DNA from: Hirundichthys speculiger
Lineage: Eukaryota; Chordata; Actinopteri; Beloniformes; Exocoetidae
Reading direction: 5' to 3'
Length of the DNA stretch: 64,000 bases
NCBI GenBank assembly: GCA_018398805.1
Contig: JAGFBZ010000258.1
Coordinates: 3,038,001-3,102,000, forward strand
Shown here: piece after piece, positions 61,178 through 64,000 of the stretch
How the letters are laid out: each line of letters begins with the position of its first letter
Numbering within the stretch: the first letter of the stretch is position 1
The notes under the pieces: generated by a model
The model's input: only the letters and a program-made list of their open reading frames with translations
Database searches by the model: none
What the model was told of the DNA's origin: nothing
Position numbers and translations under genes: made by a program

Positions 61178-63270
61178 CACTCACAACCACTAACTTACTG
61201 ATGCACTGAAACAAATTTTACAGGGAGGCACTGGTTCAAATAATATGAACAGACTCACACACACTCCACAAACAGAAATGCACACATGCGCTCGCATCCA
61301 CAACTGGAGACCGACGTGGCTTTTCTGGCTGTGTGTCAGTGTGGATAATTACAGGGTGGCCTCGGGGAGCTCTGTTAAAACTGACTGACATGGAGTTTGT
61401 TCTCTTTGTCTCCCATCCTGTCTGTCAGTCTGTCCATCCCCACATCTCCTGGCGCCATTGCTTTGGCTGTTAAAGCACCTCTGAGATAATGTTTTTATAA
61501 AGCAGTTTTTCAGACTCTTTCCTTTTCCTCAGGAGGGGTGAGACATTCAACCCCCCTCCCCTCAGTAATTTTACTCCTGATAAGTTTTACTCTTAAGATT
61601 AATGATCTGATTTCAAGAGAAAGCATAATTGTGGTTTTAAAATAATAAAAACAACATTTTGGGGTGTTTTTTGCTGAATGCTGTTTTTCAAGTCACTTTC
61701 AGATGTGAAAAAAAAAATGAACAACAAAAAAAAATACTGGGAAATGTCTTTAGATTTCTTCGTCGATGGTGACGGTTTGCAAAGGGAGATGCTGTGAAAG
61801 GGGAGGGCAAGGGGTTAATTGTCACTTTTAAAAGAAAAAAAAGCTTTTTCATGTAAATAAGATTTCTAAACTTTGGGTTATAGATTTGTATTAAATATAT
61901 ATGGAAAAATACAAAAAATGTTATAAAATGAATGCATAAATATCTAAGGTGATAAATCTGTTAAAGAGGAGTGTGGTAGCAGTGACGTACAGCGGAGAAA
62001 GACATTCTGTGGGTGGTGGGAAGCACTTCTGAAAACTTTATATAGTCTGTTTGTAAAAGATTCAGGTCAGGAGGAAATCGAGGGGAAGAGCCTGAATCTG
62101 AACAAACAATGACTTCAAAAAGTGCTGATAGTTTATCTCCAGTTTTGGTAAGGCTCAGCTCTGATACGAAAACCATAAAATATAAACAAGGAGGCAACAG
62201 ATAAGAACAGTCCAGGCCTCTCTTTTGTGATGAATCTGCAATCTGTGAGTCTGAGCTCTGATCTCAAATTAGACTTGGGGTTTCACAAATCTTTACCAAA
62301 CCAAAATCTTAAAAGGATATAAAAGAACCATCTTGATATGTAGCGGTTTTATTTGTCCTCTTAGTGTAAATTGTCCGCATTTAAAGATGAAGCTCATTTC
62401 TATTCCACCAGTATAAGTTTATTTTTTCTATGACCTGTCCTTAGATGATTTAATAAAACACATCAAGCATAGTTAAGATATTTTTTTATAAACAAGGCCC
62501 CGGTCATGTCTATTATTTATAATTTTGGTAAATCTGCAGTATGACTTTGATACAGTCCTTGTCTTGATGACCCTTAGTATGGTCCACTTTCACGCAGGAC
62601 AAGGACAGTCTGTCTAAGAAAGACTCTTTGTTTTGATTGAGTTGTATTTTGATTTATGCAATGCTAATATCATTATATAGCAAGCTTTAATTTCACTTTT
62701 TTTCTTTTCTTTCTTTTTATTCCATTGGGTTGTATCACAGATTTTATCAGGTGAGATGTGTTGAAGGCAAAAGGTTGTTTTGTAAAAATAAACAGGAATA
62801 AAACAAGAAAACGTTTCTTAGAAACAAAATTACTACTACTTCTTCAAGGGCTCAAGAATCGTCTCAGTTACTGAAGTTTCACTTGGCCATAAGTACAATG
62901 TGAAATTTCTGAATTTTGAGTTTTCTGACTATACCAAAACTTTACACGTGCGCACACACATTCAGAACTTGTCATGATCTGTGTTTCTATGATTGTTTGA
63001 AATTTAGTTTTGCAAATTCCCAGTCAGTATGTTGATTGATCTGGATCTCTTCTTAGTGTCATACATCTTAGAAGAAGAAAAAGATGTGGTTTTCTGTCCT
63101 TTTTCTTTCTTTTTTATTTCTGTTTAATCTAGTTTATATTAATTTATTTCTTTTGCGGAGCGCATATTGTCTGTTGAAGCACACGTTCCATTAAGATTGG
63201 AGTGTTTGATTGCAATAGACCTTTATATCTGCTGTATTGTTCTAATAAAATGGTTTTTTTGACGCTGTCT
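61178..63270 (+). other. adipor2: adipor2 3' UTR
   Basis: About 2.1 kb of non-coding sequence follows the stop and reaches an AATAAA at 63244-63249 with a T/GT-rich stretch (ggtttttttgacgctgtctgtgtc) just after it, a good polyadenylation context. Earlier AATAAA hexamers (for example about 62450 and 62788-62800) could give shorter forms. Mammalian ADIPOR2 also has a long 3' UTR. Confidence 0.6.
63244..63249 (+). other. adipor2: Likely adipor2 polyadenylation signal
   Basis: AATAAA followed within about 30 nt by a T-rich and GT-rich downstream element. Chosen over earlier hexamers because of this downstream context. Confidence 0.5.
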
Positions 63271-64000
63271 GTGTCTCACTTGTGGATATTATGTTACAAC
63301 ACAGTCACCATTTTCTGTGTATTTTAGTTTTATCATAAAGTAAATTAGCAGCTAAGTCTTGGCCATCTACTTTTGTGTGGAATTAATAGAGCTCCCATTT
63401 TTTTAAGTGTTATTAGAACAAAATGTTTAATTTGTCACTAATTCAGTACATCTTTAGTTTGAGCTATGTTGTTATGAAGGCACTGATTTAATGCCATTTT
63501 TGACCTAACTGACCGCAGCAGCTTAAAAAGACAAACATAAGCATTGATAGTACTATTTTGGTATGTCTTACGTTGTATTTATCAGTTAGAGTTTGTACAT
63601 GTCAAATATGTGTCGTCTTCATATATCAGACATCTTCATGGTATGGCGTTCTCTTTAATGTGATACACTTTTGGTTGCACCTTTGTATTGAACGTTGAGG
63701 CTTTATAAAATCAACCATGAGCTTTTTACTTTTTTTTTATTCATTAATTTCTAAAACGAGAAGATACGCTCTTAATTGTTCTGTTTGAACTTGAATTTGA
63801 AGCCGCTGCATTTCTTCTGTATTGTTTTGATTGGTTGATTGGTGTACAGTTGTGATTGACGTCTGGAGGTCCTCAGGCTAATTAGCATGTTAGCGCAGTG
63901 ATGTAAAAATGGCAAATGTGCCAACAACACTCGAAAGATTCGGTAGATTAACCGTCACTGGTGGATTCTGATAAATGTTTTTCAATAAGTGATGGCCGTG
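63271..64000. other. Right edge, downstream of adipor2
   Basis: AT-rich sequence with no recognised exon or element. Confidence 0.5.

Overview
The window is vertebrate nuclear DNA, most likely from a percomorph-type teleost fish. It has small GT-AG introns next to very large ones, CpG-rich first exons, many short tandem repeats, and typical fish transposon debris: hAT and mariner MITEs, a degenerate LINE reverse transcriptase and a Tc1-type transposase scrap. I cannot name the species from the sequence. Two protein-coding genes can be read exon by exon, both on the + strand: wnt5b (coding 15715-26356, 6 coding exons, 370 aa) and adipor2 (coding 46491-61177, 7 coding exons, 376 aa, with non-coding 5' exons at about 34.15 kb and 46.1 kb). 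WNT5B and ADIPOR2 are also adjacent and co-oriented in human, which supports the wnt5b (not wnt5a) and adipor2 (not adipor1) calls.

Layout. 1-14.3 kb: upstream intergenic DNA with no convincing gene, holding MITE-like elements (about 505-740, 12825-13207, 13578-14175), a Tc1-like transposase remnant (about 8790-9050) and simple repeats. 14.4-15.7 kb: wnt5b promoter/5' UTR with a predicted G-quadruplex, a GAA tract and a small uORF. 15.7-26.4 kb: wnt5b, whose introns 3 and 4 carry a hAT MITE, a CpG-rich block and a TA-flanked mariner-like MITE. 26.4-28.5 kb: probable wnt5b 3' UTR. 28.5-34.0 kb: intergenic, nothing coding recognised. 34.0-34.3 kb: CpG-rich adipor2 promoter and first exon. 34.3-46.1 kb: large adipor2 intron 1 with LINE-tail and hAT repeats. 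46.1-61.2 kb: remaining adipor2 exons; intron 55892-58274 holds an antisense broken LINE and intron 58447-59947 holds a nested palindrome. 61.2-63.3 kb: adipor2 3' UTR ending near an AATAAA at 63244. 63.3-64.0 kb: downstream DNA.

Function. Wnt5b is a secreted, lipid-modified ligand of mainly non-canonical Wnt signalling. AdipoR2 is a seven-transmembrane, zinc-containing adiponectin receptor/ceramidase-type protein. They are neighbours by old synteny; nothing in the sequence shows a joint pathway or shared regulation. I found no undescribed gene system. The best leads are structural: an extra 91-nt intron in the last part of wnt5b, an inverted pair of hAT MITEs bracketing wnt5b exons 1-3, a CpG-rich block inside wnt5b intron 3, and a compound palindrome in an adipor2 intron.
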